64,000 nucleotides of DNA, from the NCBI RefSeq assembly GCF_002891295.1, contig NZ_LGUI01000002.1:682001-746000 (forward strand), written 5' to 3'. Below the pieces are notes generated by a model that was given only the letters and a program-made list of their open reading frames with translations, did no database searches and was not told where the DNA came from. The stretch is from Streptomyces eurocidicus (GTDB taxonomy: Bacteria; Actinomycetota; Actinomycetes; Streptomycetales; Streptomycetaceae). Shown in pieces: positions 25,734 through 34,781 of this stretch. Both the position numbers and the translations under genes were made by a program. Positions within the stretch are counted from its first letter, which is position 1; every line of letters begins with the position of its first letter.

Positions 25734-27443
25734 ATGCGTGATTTACCCGCCCTGGATCCAGGGACCCCGAACACCCGGTCACCCGCGGGTTATCTGCGGT
25801 GGATCGCCGGTCTGCACCGCGGACCGCTTCTGCTGGGCATGGGCTACGGCATCCTCTGCATGCTGGCGCCCGCGCTGATGCCGGCCGCGATCGGCGAGGC
25901 CATCGACGCCGGTGTCGGCGCCCGCGACCAGGGAGCGCTGCTGCGGTGGGGCGCGGTCGTGCTGCTGCTCGGCGTGGTCCAGGCCGTCGCCGGCATCCTG
26001 CAGGACCGGAGCGGCGTGGCGGCCTCGCTCGGCGCTGCCTACCGCACACTGCAACTCGTCACCCGCCAGGCGACGCGCCTGGGCGCCGCACTGCCCAAGC
26101 GCCTGTCGACGGGCGACGTCGTCAGCGCCGGAGTGAACGACGTCGTCCAGATCGGCGGCGCCCTGGAGGCGACGGGGCGCGCCGCGGGTGCCGTCGCGAC
26201 GATCGTCGTGGTCACCGCGATCATGCTGGCCTCCTCCTGGCAGCTGGGTCTGGTCGTCCTCGTCGGCGTGCCGCTCATGGCCCTCGCCGCATCCCTGCTC
26301 ATCCGGCCGCTGCACCGGAGGCAGGGGAGCGTGCGCGCCCAGCAGGGGGAGCTGAACTCCCATGCCGTCGACGTCGTCAGCGGCCTGCGGGTACTGCGCG
26401 GCATCGGAGGGGAGAAGGCTTTCGAGAAGCGCTATCACGCGGAGTCCCAGCGGGTACGGCGGGCCGCCGCCCGGGTCGCCCGCGTCGAGGCGCTCCTCGG
26501 CGGGGCCAAGGTCCTGCTGCCCGGCCTGCTGGTGGTGGTCGTCGTCCGGCTGGGCGCGCAGCACGTCCTCGCCGGCCGCATCACCGCCGGTGAACTGGTC
26601 GCCTTCTACGGCTACGCCGTCTTCCTGGCCACCCCGCTGCGGCGGCTGACCGACGCCGTCGACCGGTTCATCAGGGGGCACGTCGCGGCCCGGCAGGTCG
26701 TCCGCTTCCTCACCCTGGAGCCGGAGGCGGCCCCTGTCACCGGGCGGGCCCGCCCGCACGAGCCGGCCGCCCTCGCCGACCCCGTCTCCGGAGTGGTCGC
26801 GGCACCGGGGCGGTTCACCGCCGTCGTCTGCGCGTCCCCCGCCGACGCCGACGCGCTCGCCGACCGGCTCGGCGGCTACACGCCGTCCACGGTCACCTAC
26901 GGGGGCGTCCCGCTCCACGAGCTGCCCCTGGACGAGGTGCGGCGCCGCGTCCTCGTGACCGACAACGACGCGAGGCTGTTCTCCGGCTCCCTGCGCACCG
27001 TCCTCGACCCGGCCGGGCGCGCCGGGGACGCGGGCGAGGTGTGGGACCGCGCCCTCGACGCCGCGTCGGCACGCGACATCCTCGAAGGGCTGCCCGGCGG
27101 CCTGGACGGGGTGGTCGTCGGAGCCGGCACCGAGTTCTCCGGCGGCCAGCGGCAGCGGCTGCGCCTGGTCCGCGCCCTGATCAGCGACCCGGAGGTACTC
27201 ATCCTGGTCGACCCCACCAGCGCGGTCGACGCCCACACCGAAGCCCGCATCGCCCAGCGGCTGCACACCGCCCGGGGGGGCCGGGCCACCCTGGTGCTCA
27301 CCACCAGCCCGCTCCTCCTCGACCGCGCGGACCACGTCCTCCACGTCGACGCGGGCGAGGTCGTGGCGGCCGGGACGCACGACGACCTGCTCGCGGACCC
27401 CCGGTACCGGTCCGTCGTCACACGAGAGGAAGAAGCGGCGTGA
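25734..27443 (+). CDS. ABC exporter half-transporter with degenerate Walker A
   Basis: The protein has 569 residues. An exporter-type membrane domain (about 1-325, around six hydrophobic segments from PLLLGMGYGILCMLAPALM) precedes a nucleotide-binding domain. The place of the Walker A loop reads FTAVVCASPADADALADRLG and has no GKS/T. The signature FSGGQRQRLRLVRAL is intact, and Walker B ends LILVDPTSAVD with Asp in place of Glu. This half can give a signature but cannot bind ATP normally. Its stop overlaps the start of the second half (GTGA). The expected role is export of the cluster product, and self-protection. Confidence 0.88.
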   Translation: MRDLPALDPGTPNTRSPAGYLRWIAGLHRGPLLLGMGYGILCMLAPALMPAAIGEAIDAGVGARDQGALLRWGAVVLLLGVVQAVAGILQDRSGVAASLGAAYRTLQLVTRQATRLGAALPKRLSTGDVVSAGVNDVVQIGGALEATGRAAGAVATIVVVTAIMLASSWQLGLVVLVGVPLMALAASLLIRPLHRRQGSVRAQQGELNSHAVDVVSGLRVLRGIGGEKAFEKRYHAESQRVRRAAARVARVEALLGGAKVLLPGLLVVVVVRLGAQHVLAGRITAGELVAFYGYAVFLATPLRRLTDAVDRFIRGHVAARQVVRFLTLEPEAAPVTGRARPHEPAALADPVSGVVAAPGRFTAVVCASPADADALADRLGGYTPSTVTYGGVPLHELPLDEVRRRVLVTDNDARLFSGSLRTVLDPAGRAGDAGEVWDRALDAASARDILEGLPGGLDGVVVGAGTEFSGGQRQRLRLVRALISDPEVLILVDPTSAVDAHTEARIAQRLHTARGGRATLVLTTSPLLLDRADHVLHVDAGEVVAAGTHDDLLADPRYRSVVTREEEAA

Positions 27444-29191
27444 CACTCCTGCCGATCGCATCGGCGAAGGAAGTACGCTCCTACGCACGGCACCTGACAC
27501 TGCGCCATCCCGCCCGGCTGGCGGGCGTGCTGGTGCTGCACGGGCTCGCGGCCGTCTCCGGTCTGGTGGCCCCGCAGCTGCTGGGCGGGGTCATCGAGGA
27601 CGCCGGGCACGGCGTCGACCGCGCGGGGCGCACCGCGCTGCTGATCCTCCTGTTCGTCGTCGTCCAGTCCGCCCTCGTCGCCACCGCCGCGTACGCCTCC
27701 GCCACCCTGGGGGAGAAGGTCCTCGCCGCACTGCGCGAGGAGTTCGTCGGCAACGTGCTCGCCCTGCCCCTGGCCACGGTGGAACGGGCGGGCACCGGCG
27801 ACCTGGTCACCCGCACCACCCGCGATGTGGACGTGCTCGCGCGCACGGTGCGCCAGGCGGTCCCGGACACCCTCATCGCCTCGGTGACGATCCTCATCAC
27901 CCTGGGCGCCCTGGTCATGACGAGCCCCCTGCTCGTCCTGCCCTGCCTGATCGCGGTGCCTTCCCTGTGGCCGGCGACGCGCTGGTACCTCGCCCGCGCC
28001 CGGGAGGGATACCTGCGCGAGAACGCCACGTACTCGCGGATCACCGAGTCGCTCACCGAGACCGTCGACGGAGCTCGCACCGTCGAGGCGCTCCGGCTGG
28101 CCCGCCGGCGGCTCGACCGGGCCGACGCCGACATCACGGAGGCGTACCGGGCCGCCCGGTACACGCTCCGGCTGCGCACGGTCTTCCTGCCGGTCTCGGA
28201 CGTCTCCTATGTGCTGCCCGTCGTCGCCACCCTCGTCGTCGGCGGCCTGTTCCACCTCCACGGCCACGCCACACTCGCCGAGGTCACCGTCGCCACGCTG
28301 TACGTGCAGCAGTTGCTCGGCCCGGTCGACCAGTTGCTCTTCTGGACGGGGGAGATCCAGGTGGGCGGCGCCTCCCTGGCCCGCCTCCTCGGCGTGGACC
28401 GCCGACGGCACACGGCCGGCCCCGGCCCGGGGCCCGGCACCGCGACCCCCGCCGAGCCCGGAAGCCTCACCGTGCGGTCGGTGCGCTATGCCTACCGCCC
28501 CGGCCGGGACGTCCTGCACGGCATCGACCTCGACATAAGCCCCGGCGAACGGCTGGCCGTCGTCGGCCCGTCGGGAGCGGGGAAGTCCACCCTGGGCCGG
28601 CTGCTCGCCGGCATCCACACCCCCCACAGCGGATCCGTGTCCTTGGCGGGCACGTCCCTGGCCGACCTGGCGCCCGGCGAGCTGCGCCACCACGTCGCGC
28701 TGGTCACCCAGGAGCACCATGTCTTCCGCGGCACGCTGCGCGACAACCTCCTCATCGCCAAGGCGGACGCGGACGACGCCGAGCTGACGGCCGCGCTGAA
28801 GACGGTCGGCGCCACGCGCTGGGCGGCGGAGCTCGGACTCGACGCCCGGATCGGATCGGGCGCGCACCCGCTCTCTCCCGCCCAGGCCCAGCAACTGTCC
28901 CTGGCTCGACTGTTGCTGACGAATCCTCATACACTCGTTCTCGACGAGGCCACCTCGCTGATCCCGCCCGGGGCGGCCCGGCAGCTGGAGCGCTCGCTGG
29001 CCGCGGTCCTCGAAGGCCGCACCGTCATCGCCATCGCCCACCGGCTGCACACCGCCCATGACGCCGACCGCATCGTCGTCATGGAGGACGGACGCATCAG
29101 CGAGATCGGCCCGCACGACGCACTGGTCCGCCAGGGCGGCGTGTACGCGGGCCTGTGGAACTCCTGGCACGGCCGCGTCACCCAAGGGTGA
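27440..29191 (+). CDS. ABC exporter half-transporter with intact Walker A
   Basis: The protein has 583 residues from GTG 27440. The membrane domain covers about 1-330. In the ATPase domain Walker A is intact (VVGPSGAGKSTLGRLLAG) and Walker B is TLVLDEATS, but the signature is changed to LSPAQAQQLSLARL (normally LSGGQ). This complements the first half exactly. Together they would form one active and one dead ATP site, as in heterodimeric exporters such as TM287/288. A 108-base gap separates it from the methyltransferase gene. Confidence 0.88.
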   Translation: MTLLPIASAKEVRSYARHLTLRHPARLAGVLVLHGLAAVSGLVAPQLLGGVIEDAGHGVDRAGRTALLILLFVVVQSALVATAAYASATLGEKVLAALREEFVGNVLALPLATVERAGTGDLVTRTTRDVDVLARTVRQAVPDTLIASVTILITLGALVMTSPLLVLPCLIAVPSLWPATRWYLARAREGYLRENATYSRITESLTETVDGARTVEALRLARRRLDRADADITEAYRAARYTLRLRTVFLPVSDVSYVLPVVATLVVGGLFHLHGHATLAEVTVATLYVQQLLGPVDQLLFWTGEIQVGGASLARLLGVDRRRHTAGPGPGPGTATPAEPGSLTVRSVRYAYRPGRDVLHGIDLDISPGERLAVVGPSGAGKSTLGRLLAGIHTPHSGSVSLAGTSLADLAPGELRHHVALVTQEHHVFRGTLRDNLLIAKADADDAELTAALKTVGATRWAAELGLDARIGSGAHPLSPAQAQQLSLARLLLTNPHTLVLDEATSLIPPGAARQLERSLAAVLEGRTVIAIAHRLHTAHDADRIVVMEDGRISEIGPHDALVRQGGVYAGLWNSWHGRVTQG

Positions 29192-29299
29192 GCCGCGCCC
29201 CGACCGGGCGTACGCACCAGGACCTTCCTCCACCTCCATGTCGGCACCCGCGCACCGGCGGGCGCCGGCCTCCACCACACCTCCACGGGGAGCCCACGC

Positions 29300-30349
29300 A
29301 TGTCTGTGAATTCCGTACGCGAGAACGACCGGGTCTACGAGCGTTTCCAGCTCATCGTCAACGGCCCCGCCCTGTTCAACGCCGTTGTGACCGCCCTCGA
29401 ACTCGACGTCTTCAAGCTGCTGTCCGACCACCCCGGCTCGGACTTCGACAGCATCCGGGAGTCCACCCGGGTCCCCGCGCACCAGCTGCGCGTCCTCCTG
29501 CACGCGCTGTGTTCCACCGAACTCGTGGACAAGCGGGACGGCGGCTACACCAACTCCTCCGTGGCCCAGGAGCTGCTGGCCGGCGACGGCCCTGACAGCT
29601 GGCGCCACATCCTCCTGGGCTGGCAGAAGATCTACTACCCGGCGTTCGCCCAGATGACGCCCGCCCTGCGCGCCGGCACCAACACGGCGCTGGCCACGCA
29701 CCCCGGTGACGAGCCCACCCTCTACCAGCGGCTCGCCCACGACCCGGAGCTGGAGAAGGTCCTGCACGCGTCCATGGGCGCGTTCACCCTCCAGTCCGTC
29801 CCCGGCCTCCTCGACAACGCGGACCTCTCCACCGTCCGGCACCTGCTGGACGTCGGCGGCGGCGACGGAACGACCGCCAAGCAGCTCGTGGAACTCCACC
29901 CGAACCTGCGGGTCACGGTCTTCGACATGCCGAGCGTGACGGAGATCGCCGGCAGCGACGTCCCCGAAGCGCTCGCCGGACGACTGGCACTGCACCCCGG
30001 CGACCTCTTCGCGGACGCCTTCCCGCAGGACGCCGACGCCATCCTCTTCAGCCACCTCCTGGAGGTCTTCTCCGAGGAGCAGATCCGGCGGCTGCTGGCC
30101 AAGGCGTACGACGCCCTGCCGTCCGGCGGCAGGATATTCCTGTACGGATTCGACGCCGCGGACCAGGAGCGGCGCGGCACCTTCGCCGCCCGCCTCTCCC
30201 TCTACCTCAACGTCCTCGCCACCGGCCAGGGCATGGCCTACCCGGCCGGCGACTACGCGAACTGGCTGGAGCGGACCGGGTTCAGCGGCGTCGAGACGTA
30301 CACCGACCTGCCGTACGACCACGCCCTCGTCACCGGAACCAAGAAGTGA
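29300..30349 (+). CDS. SAM methyltransferase with altered catalytic motif
   Basis: The protein has 349 residues. An N-terminal dimerisation winged helix (about 15-100) precedes a Rossmann domain with LLDVGGGDGTTAKQL (SAM motif), VTVFDMP and LHPGDLFADAFP. In plant-COMT-like O-methyltransferases the base lies in LHDW or LHNW. Here the aligned stretch is ILFSHLLEVFSEEQ, so His, Asp and Trp are replaced by Glu, Val and Phe. This suggests a different chemistry, for instance methylation of a ring carbon. With the P450 translated from the overlapping GTGA, C4 methylation then hydroxylation of the resorcinol ring would give the hydroxymethyl group known from pheganomycin. That order is inference. Confidence 0.83.
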   Translation: MSVNSVRENDRVYERFQLIVNGPALFNAVVTALELDVFKLLSDHPGSDFDSIRESTRVPAHQLRVLLHALCSTELVDKRDGGYTNSSVAQELLAGDGPDSWRHILLGWQKIYYPAFAQMTPALRAGTNTALATHPGDEPTLYQRLAHDPELEKVLHASMGAFTLQSVPGLLDNADLSTVRHLLDVGGGDGTTAKQLVELHPNLRVTVFDMPSVTEIAGSDVPEALAGRLALHPGDLFADAFPQDADAILFSHLLEVFSEEQIRRLLAKAYDALPSGGRIFLYGFDAADQERRGTFAARLSLYLNVLATGQGMAYPAGDYANWLERTGFSGVETYTDLPYDHALVTGTKK

Positions 30350-31533
30350 CGTACGCCGAACCCCTGCCCACCGTACGGACCCACCCCTTCGACCCGCCTC
30401 CCGGCCTGGCGCCGGAGCACGGCACGAGCCCGGTGCGCAGGCTCGCCTATCCCGACGGACACATCGGCTGGCTCGTCACCGGCCACCGGCTCACGCGCAC
30501 CGTGCTCGCCGATCCCCGCTTCAGCGCACGGGCCGAGTTCAAGCGGGCCCCCGCGCCCCGGCCGGGGGTGGAACCTTTCATCGGCGGGCCCGCCCTCCCC
30601 GGCTGGTTCGTGGACATGGATCCCCCGGACCACAGCAGGTTCCGGCGCCTGCTGGTCCGCCACTTCACCCGCCGCAGGACCGAAGCCCTCAGACCGAGGA
30701 TCGAGGAGATCACCGCACAGCGTCTGGACGCCATGGTGGAGGCCGGGCCACCGGCCGATCTGGTGGAGTCCTTCGCCCTCCCCATCCCCACCCTGACGAT
30801 CTGTGAACTGCTGGGCATCCCCTATGCGGAGAGGGCGGAATTCCAGCGTAACAGCACCGCCCTCTTCAGCCTGAGGAGCACGGCCGAACAGTCCGCGACG
30901 GCCCTGAAGTCCCTCGACGCCCTGCTCCTGGACCTCATCCGGCACAAGCGCCGGCGCCCCGCCGACGACCTGCTGAGCGAGCTGTCCGACAGCGACCTGA
31001 CGGAGGAGGAGGCCGTCGGCGTGGGTGTCCTGCTGCTCACGGCCGGACACGAGACGGTCGCGAGCATGCTCGGACTCGGCACGTTCGCCCTCCTGAGCCA
31101 CCCGGCCCAACTGGACGCCGTGCGCCAGGGACGCGTGGACATGAGCGACGCCGTCGAGGAACTGCTCCGGTACCTCACGATCTTCCAGTTCGGGGTGCCG
31201 CGCACCGCGCTCGTCGACGTCGAGGTGGAAGGACGGCTGATCAGGGCCGGGGAGAGCGTCACGCTCTGCCTGCCCGCGGCCAACCGCGACCCGGACCGCT
31301 TCGACAGGCCGGACGAACTGGACGTCTCCCGGGCACCCGGTGGGCACCTCGCCTTCGGCCACGGCATGCACCAGTGCATCGGTCAGCACCTGGCCCGGGT
31401 CGAGATGCAGGTGGCGTACGCGGCCCTCGTCCGCCGCTTCCCCCGGCTGCGCCTCGCGGTTCCCGCCCACGACGTCCCGCTCGGCACCGACATGGGGTTC
31501 TACGGTGTCCACAGCCTGCCCGTGGCCTGGTAG
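30346..31533 (+). CDS. Cytochrome P450
   Basis: The protein has 395 residues from GTG 30346, overlapping the methyltransferase stop. All P450 landmarks are present: the I-helix LLTAGHETVASML (with His before Glu-Thr), ExxR in AVEELLRYLT, the RTAL and PAANRDP stretches, and the heme loop AFGHGMHQCIGQHLAR with the Cys ligand. It is a normal-length bacterial class I enzyme. No ferredoxin gene is adjacent, so it must borrow redox partners. It probably hydroxylates the methylated or isoprenyl-free phenylglycine ring or side chain. A very strong terminator ends the operon 24 bases later. Confidence 0.92.
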   Translation: MTYAEPLPTVRTHPFDPPPGLAPEHGTSPVRRLAYPDGHIGWLVTGHRLTRTVLADPRFSARAEFKRAPAPRPGVEPFIGGPALPGWFVDMDPPDHSRFRRLLVRHFTRRRTEALRPRIEEITAQRLDAMVEAGPPADLVESFALPIPTLTICELLGIPYAERAEFQRNSTALFSLRSTAEQSATALKSLDALLLDLIRHKRRRPADDLLSELSDSDLTEEEAVGVGVLLLTAGHETVASMLGLGTFALLSHPAQLDAVRQGRVDMSDAVEELLRYLTIFQFGVPRTALVDVEVEGRLIRAGESVTLCLPAANRDPDRFDRPDELDVSRAPGGHLAFGHGMHQCIGQHLARVEMQVAYAALVRRFPRLRLAVPAHDVPLGTDMGFYGVHSLPVAW

Positions 31534-31556
31534 CGAGCACGGGGAGCGGAAGAGGA

Positions 31557-31606
31557 GAAGACCTCGCCCGCCCCGCACACAACGGTGCGGGGCGGGCGAG
31601 GTCTTC
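31557..31606 (+). terminator. Strong terminator at the end of the main operon
   Basis: A perfect 22-bp stem (31557-31578 with 31585-31606) has the 6-base loop ACAACG. The stem starts GAAGACCTCG and is GC-rich throughout. It follows the P450 stop and faces the 3' end of a convergent methyltransferase gene, so it may act in both directions. Confidence 0.9.
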
Positions 31607-31670
31607 GGTACGGGCCGCGGGACGGGAGCCGAGCCGGCCCCCGCGTGTACGGGCGCCCGTCGCCGTCACC

Positions 31671-32690
31671 TCAGGACAGGGGCCGGACCGCCAGCTCGAC
31701 GACCGCCGACGCCCCCGCCGGATGGACCGCCACGGTGTCCAGGCCGGCCTCGTCGGCCAGTGCGCCGATCTCGGTCACCGCACGCTCACGTGCCCCCGAG
31801 CCGAAGTACGCGGCCATGTGCAGATCCGCCTCGGTGTCCGGTGACACCCCGTCCGGCCCGATCTTCTCGATCACGAAGACCCGGCCGCCGGGTCCGACCG
31901 CCTCGGCGCACCGCCGCAGGATGACCAGGGACTCGGCGTCCCCCCAGTTGTGGAGCACGGCCGACAACACACAGGCGCCGCCGTCGACCGGGAGCCTCTC
32001 GAAGAAGTTCCCCACGACGAACTCCGCGCGGTCGGCCAAGCCCGCCGCGTCCAGCGCGGCCCGCGCCGCCTGCCCGACCTCGGGCAGGTCGACGACGGTG
32101 CCGCGCAGCCGGGGGTGTCCCCGCAGCAGTGCCGTCAGCAGCGCGCCGTTGCCGCCGCCCACGTCGGCGACCCGGCCGAGCGCGCCCCAGTCGTAGGCGG
32201 CCGTGATCGCGGCCGCCTCGGCCGTGATGGCCAGGCCCATGCGGTGGTTGAAGGCACCGGCCCGGGACGGGTCGGCGAGGGTGTCCTCCCAGAAACCGCG
32301 GCCGTAGTGCGCGTCGAACGCGGGCCGTGCGGTGCGGACGGTGTGCAGGAAGCGCACGAAGGACAGGTCGGCCCGGCCCTCGGCGCCGTTCATGTCCAGC
32401 CGGGGCCGCAGACCTCCGGGGTGGTCCTCACGGAGCTCCGCGCCGAGTGCGGTGAGCCCGTAGCCCCGCTCGCCGTCCTCGTACAGCACACCGACCGCGC
32501 GGAGATGGCGCAGCAGCCTGCCGAGAGTGTCGGGGTCGGCCGCGACCTCGTCGGCCAGCGCGGCGGCCGTGCGCGGCCCGGCGGTGAGGTGATCGGCGAT
32601 CCGCAGGGTCGCGGCCACCCGGATCGCGAGGGGCGTGGCCAGGCCGGCCAGCTCGGCCAGACTCGGATTCTGCTGCCGGTGCTGTGTCAT
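31671..32690 (-). CDS. SAM-dependent O-methyltransferase, COMT-like
   Basis: The protein has 339 residues. ATG 32690 was chosen because GGAG lies upstream; a longer frame to 32720 lacks one. It has an N-terminal winged helix (LAGLATPLAIRVAATLRIADHL), the SAM loop VADVGGGNGALLTALL, and the catalytic VLHNWGDAES with the His intact. This is a conventional small-molecule O-methyltransferase. It lies on the opposite strand from the Dpg operon, behind its terminator, and next to an HxlR regulator. It may tailor or inactivate the cluster product, or belong to a small separate unit. Confidence 0.85.
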   Translation of the reverse strand: MTQHRQQNPSLAELAGLATPLAIRVAATLRIADHLTAGPRTAAALADEVAADPDTLGRLLRHLRAVGVLYEDGERGYGLTALGAELREDHPGGLRPRLDMNGAEGRADLSFVRFLHTVRTARPAFDAHYGRGFWEDTLADPSRAGAFNHRMGLAITAEAAAITAAYDWGALGRVADVGGGNGALLTALLRGHPRLRGTVVDLPEVGQAARAALDAAGLADRAEFVVGNFFERLPVDGGACVLSAVLHNWGDAESLVILRRCAEAVGPGGRVFVIEKIGPDGVSPDTEADLHMAAYFGSGARERAVTEIGALADEAGLDTVAVHPAGASAVVELAVRPLS

Positions 32691-32929
32691 GCGTGCTCCG
32701 TAAAGCGTGAAGAGGTACATGGCGGAGGGAACGGCGAGGGGAGCGGCGAATGCCCGTGTGTCGCCGGGGACACCGCGGCGGTGACCGGGCGGCGGCCACC
32801 GAGGCCGGGGTCACCGTGAGCTGACGCGTGTTCCGCGGCGGTGAAACGCTAACAGCCGGAGATCGTCAGGTCATCCGATCAATTCGCTCGATCCGGCGGG
32901 TGCACACAGGCCGTCCGCCGCGTACCGGG

Positions 32930-33382
32930 TCACCGGGTGGAGAGCTTGTGGACGGTGGTGTCCTCGGGGTTCAGCCGCCGTCCGTCCGCGGACAGTACTT
33001 CCAGCGTGCGCAGGCGATGTCCCTGCTCGCGGTCGACCAGCTGTGAGTGCGGTTCGCCGGGAGCGAAGAAGTTCTGTTCGCCCCACTGCCGCAGCGCCAC
33101 GATGACGGGGAAGAGTGCCTCGCCCTTCGGGGTCAGCACGTATTCGCGGTAGGCGCTGCCGTCCGAGGCGGGGACGGATTCGAGGACGCCGCCCGCGACC
33201 AGGGTGCGCAGCCGTGCCGTGAGGATGTTCTTCGCCACGCCGAGGCTGCGCTGGAACTCCCCGAAGCGCCGGCTTCCGTCGAAGGCGTCCCGCACGATCA
33301 GCAGGGACCACCAGTCACCGATCGCGTCCACCGACCGGGCGACGGGGCATTCGCTGTCGTCGAAGCGCGTCCTGCTCACCAT
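32930..33382 (-). CDS. HxlR-family transcriptional regulator
   Basis: The protein has 150 residues. ATG 33382 has GAGGG 8 bases upstream; a GTG at 33397 is also possible. It shows the HxlR pattern: SECPVARSVDAIGDWWSLLIVRDAF with the conserved Cys and DWW, then RRFGEFQRSLGVAKNILTARLRTL (recognition helix), and a wing with REYVLTPKG. HxlR proteins often sense quinones, aldehydes or redox stress through the Cys. It is divergent from an MFS exporter gene, with an 8-bp inverted repeat between them, so it likely represses that exporter. Confidence 0.9.
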   Translation of the reverse strand: MVSRTRFDDSECPVARSVDAIGDWWSLLIVRDAFDGSRRFGEFQRSLGVAKNILTARLRTLVAGGVLESVPASDGSAYREYVLTPKGEALFPVIVALRQWGEQNFFAPGEPHSQLVDREQGHRLRTLEVLSADGRRLNPEDTTVHKLSTR

Positions 33383-33416
33383 GTCGCCATCCCTCACTTC
33401 CGTAACGGTTGCAACA

Positions 33417-33451
33417 TGCTACCAAGAGGGTTAGCGTCGCCCCTGGTAGCA
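33417..33451. promoter_or_regulatory. Inverted repeat between the HxlR and MFS genes
   Basis: TGCTACCA (33417-33424) and TGGTAGCA (33444-33451) are perfectly complementary with a 19-base spacer. They lie 30 bases before the MFS start. This is a likely HxlR operator. Confidence 0.55.
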
Positions 33452-33480
33452 AGATGAAACCAGAGTGCAGGGGAGTGCTG

Positions 33481-34734
33481 ATGGACTGCGTCGGTGAGGC
33501 CGTGACGCGGCGGAACGGGGACCGGAGCGAGGAGGACCCCGCGTCCGCCCTCTCCCGTGGCGTCGTCATGCTGTTCGCCGTCGCCTGCGGGGCCGCGGTG
33601 GCCAATGTCTACTTCTCCCAGCCGCTCCTGGTGACCATGGGGCACGACCTCGCCATGAGCCCGGCGCTCATCGGCAGCGTGGTCACCCTCACGCACGTCG
33701 GGTACGGGCTGGGACTCTTCCTCCTCGTGCCGCTGGGCGACGTGACCGACCGCAGACGGCTCGTCGTCGTCCAGCTGCTGCTCCTGGTGGTGGCGCTCAC
33801 CGTGGTGGCCACCGCCCGCACGGCGGCGGTCCTGCTCGCGGGCATGGCCGCGACGGGGCTCCTCGCCGTCGTCACGCAGACGCTGATGGCCTTCGCGGCC
33901 TCGCTGGCCCCGCCCGCCGGGCGCGGCCGGGTCGTCGGTCTGGTCACCAGCGGCGTGGTCACCGGAATCCTGCTCGCCCGCACCGTGTCCGGCCTCATGG
34001 CCGACCTCGCGGGCTGGCGCTCCGTCTACCTCGCCTCGGCGTCACTCACCGCCCTGCTCGCCCTGGTCCTGTACCGGGTGCTGCCCCGCCGTGCCGACGC
34101 TCCGCCGGCGCCCCTGCGCTACGGACAGCTCCTGCGCTCCACGGTCACCCTGTTCGCGCGGGAACGGCTCCTGCGGCTCCGGGCCCTGTTCGGCCTGCTG
34201 GTCTTCGCCGCTTTCAGCACCCTGTGGAGCAGCGTCGCACTGCCGCTCAGCGAGGCCCCGTACTTCCTGCCGCACAGCGCGATCGGGGCGCTGGGACTGA
34301 TCGGCGTCGCCGGCGCCCTGGCCGCGACCGTGGCGGGCCGCCTGAACGACCGCGGGCTCTCCCGGCGGACCACCGGCATCGCCCTGACCCTGCTCGCCGC
34401 CTCGTGGGTGCCCCTGGCCTTCACCCGGAGCTCGCTCTGGGCCCTGGCCGCCGGGGTGATCCTTCTGGACCTCGCCGTGCAGGCGGTCCACGTCACCAAC
34501 CAGACCCTGATCTACGCACTGCACCCGGCCGCGGGCGGCCGGCTGATCGGCGGATACATGGTCTTCTACTCGATCGGCAGCGCCACCGGTGCCCTCGCCG
34601 CGACCTCTCTCTATACGGCGGCCGGCTGGGGCGCCGTATGCGCGCTGGGCGCCGCGTTCAGCTGCCTCGGGCTCGTGCTGTGGGTGTTCGCGCGGGACGG
34701 CGCCCCGGACCCCGCCACCGGCACGGAACACTGA
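33481..34734 (+). CDS. MFS exporter
   Basis: The protein has 417 residues; ATG 33481 follows GGGGAG. About twelve hydrophobic segments are visible, with the loop 2-3 motif LVPLGDVTDRRRLVV and the N-terminal VANVYFSQPLLVTMG typical of YgaY/YtbD-like MFS members. Family proteins export small molecules by proton antiport. Its divergent HxlR neighbour and nearby O-methyltransferase suggest a drug- or metabolite-inducible unit at the right edge of the biosynthetic cluster. It could be a second export route for the product. Confidence 0.88.
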   Translation: MDCVGEAVTRRNGDRSEEDPASALSRGVVMLFAVACGAAVANVYFSQPLLVTMGHDLAMSPALIGSVVTLTHVGYGLGLFLLVPLGDVTDRRRLVVVQLLLLVVALTVVATARTAAVLLAGMAATGLLAVVTQTLMAFAASLAPPAGRGRVVGLVTSGVVTGILLARTVSGLMADLAGWRSVYLASASLTALLALVLYRVLPRRADAPPAPLRYGQLLRSTVTLFARERLLRLRALFGLLVFAAFSTLWSSVALPLSEAPYFLPHSAIGALGLIGVAGALAATVAGRLNDRGLSRRTTGIALTLLAASWVPLAFTRSSLWALAAGVILLDLAVQAVHVTNQTLIYALHPAAGGRLIGGYMVFYSIGSATGALAATSLYTAAGWGAVCALGAAFSCLGLVLWVFARDGAPDPATGTEH

Positions 34735-34781
34735 CTTTATCGACAGAGCGCAATAAATCGGTCAAACGGTTGATACGTATA

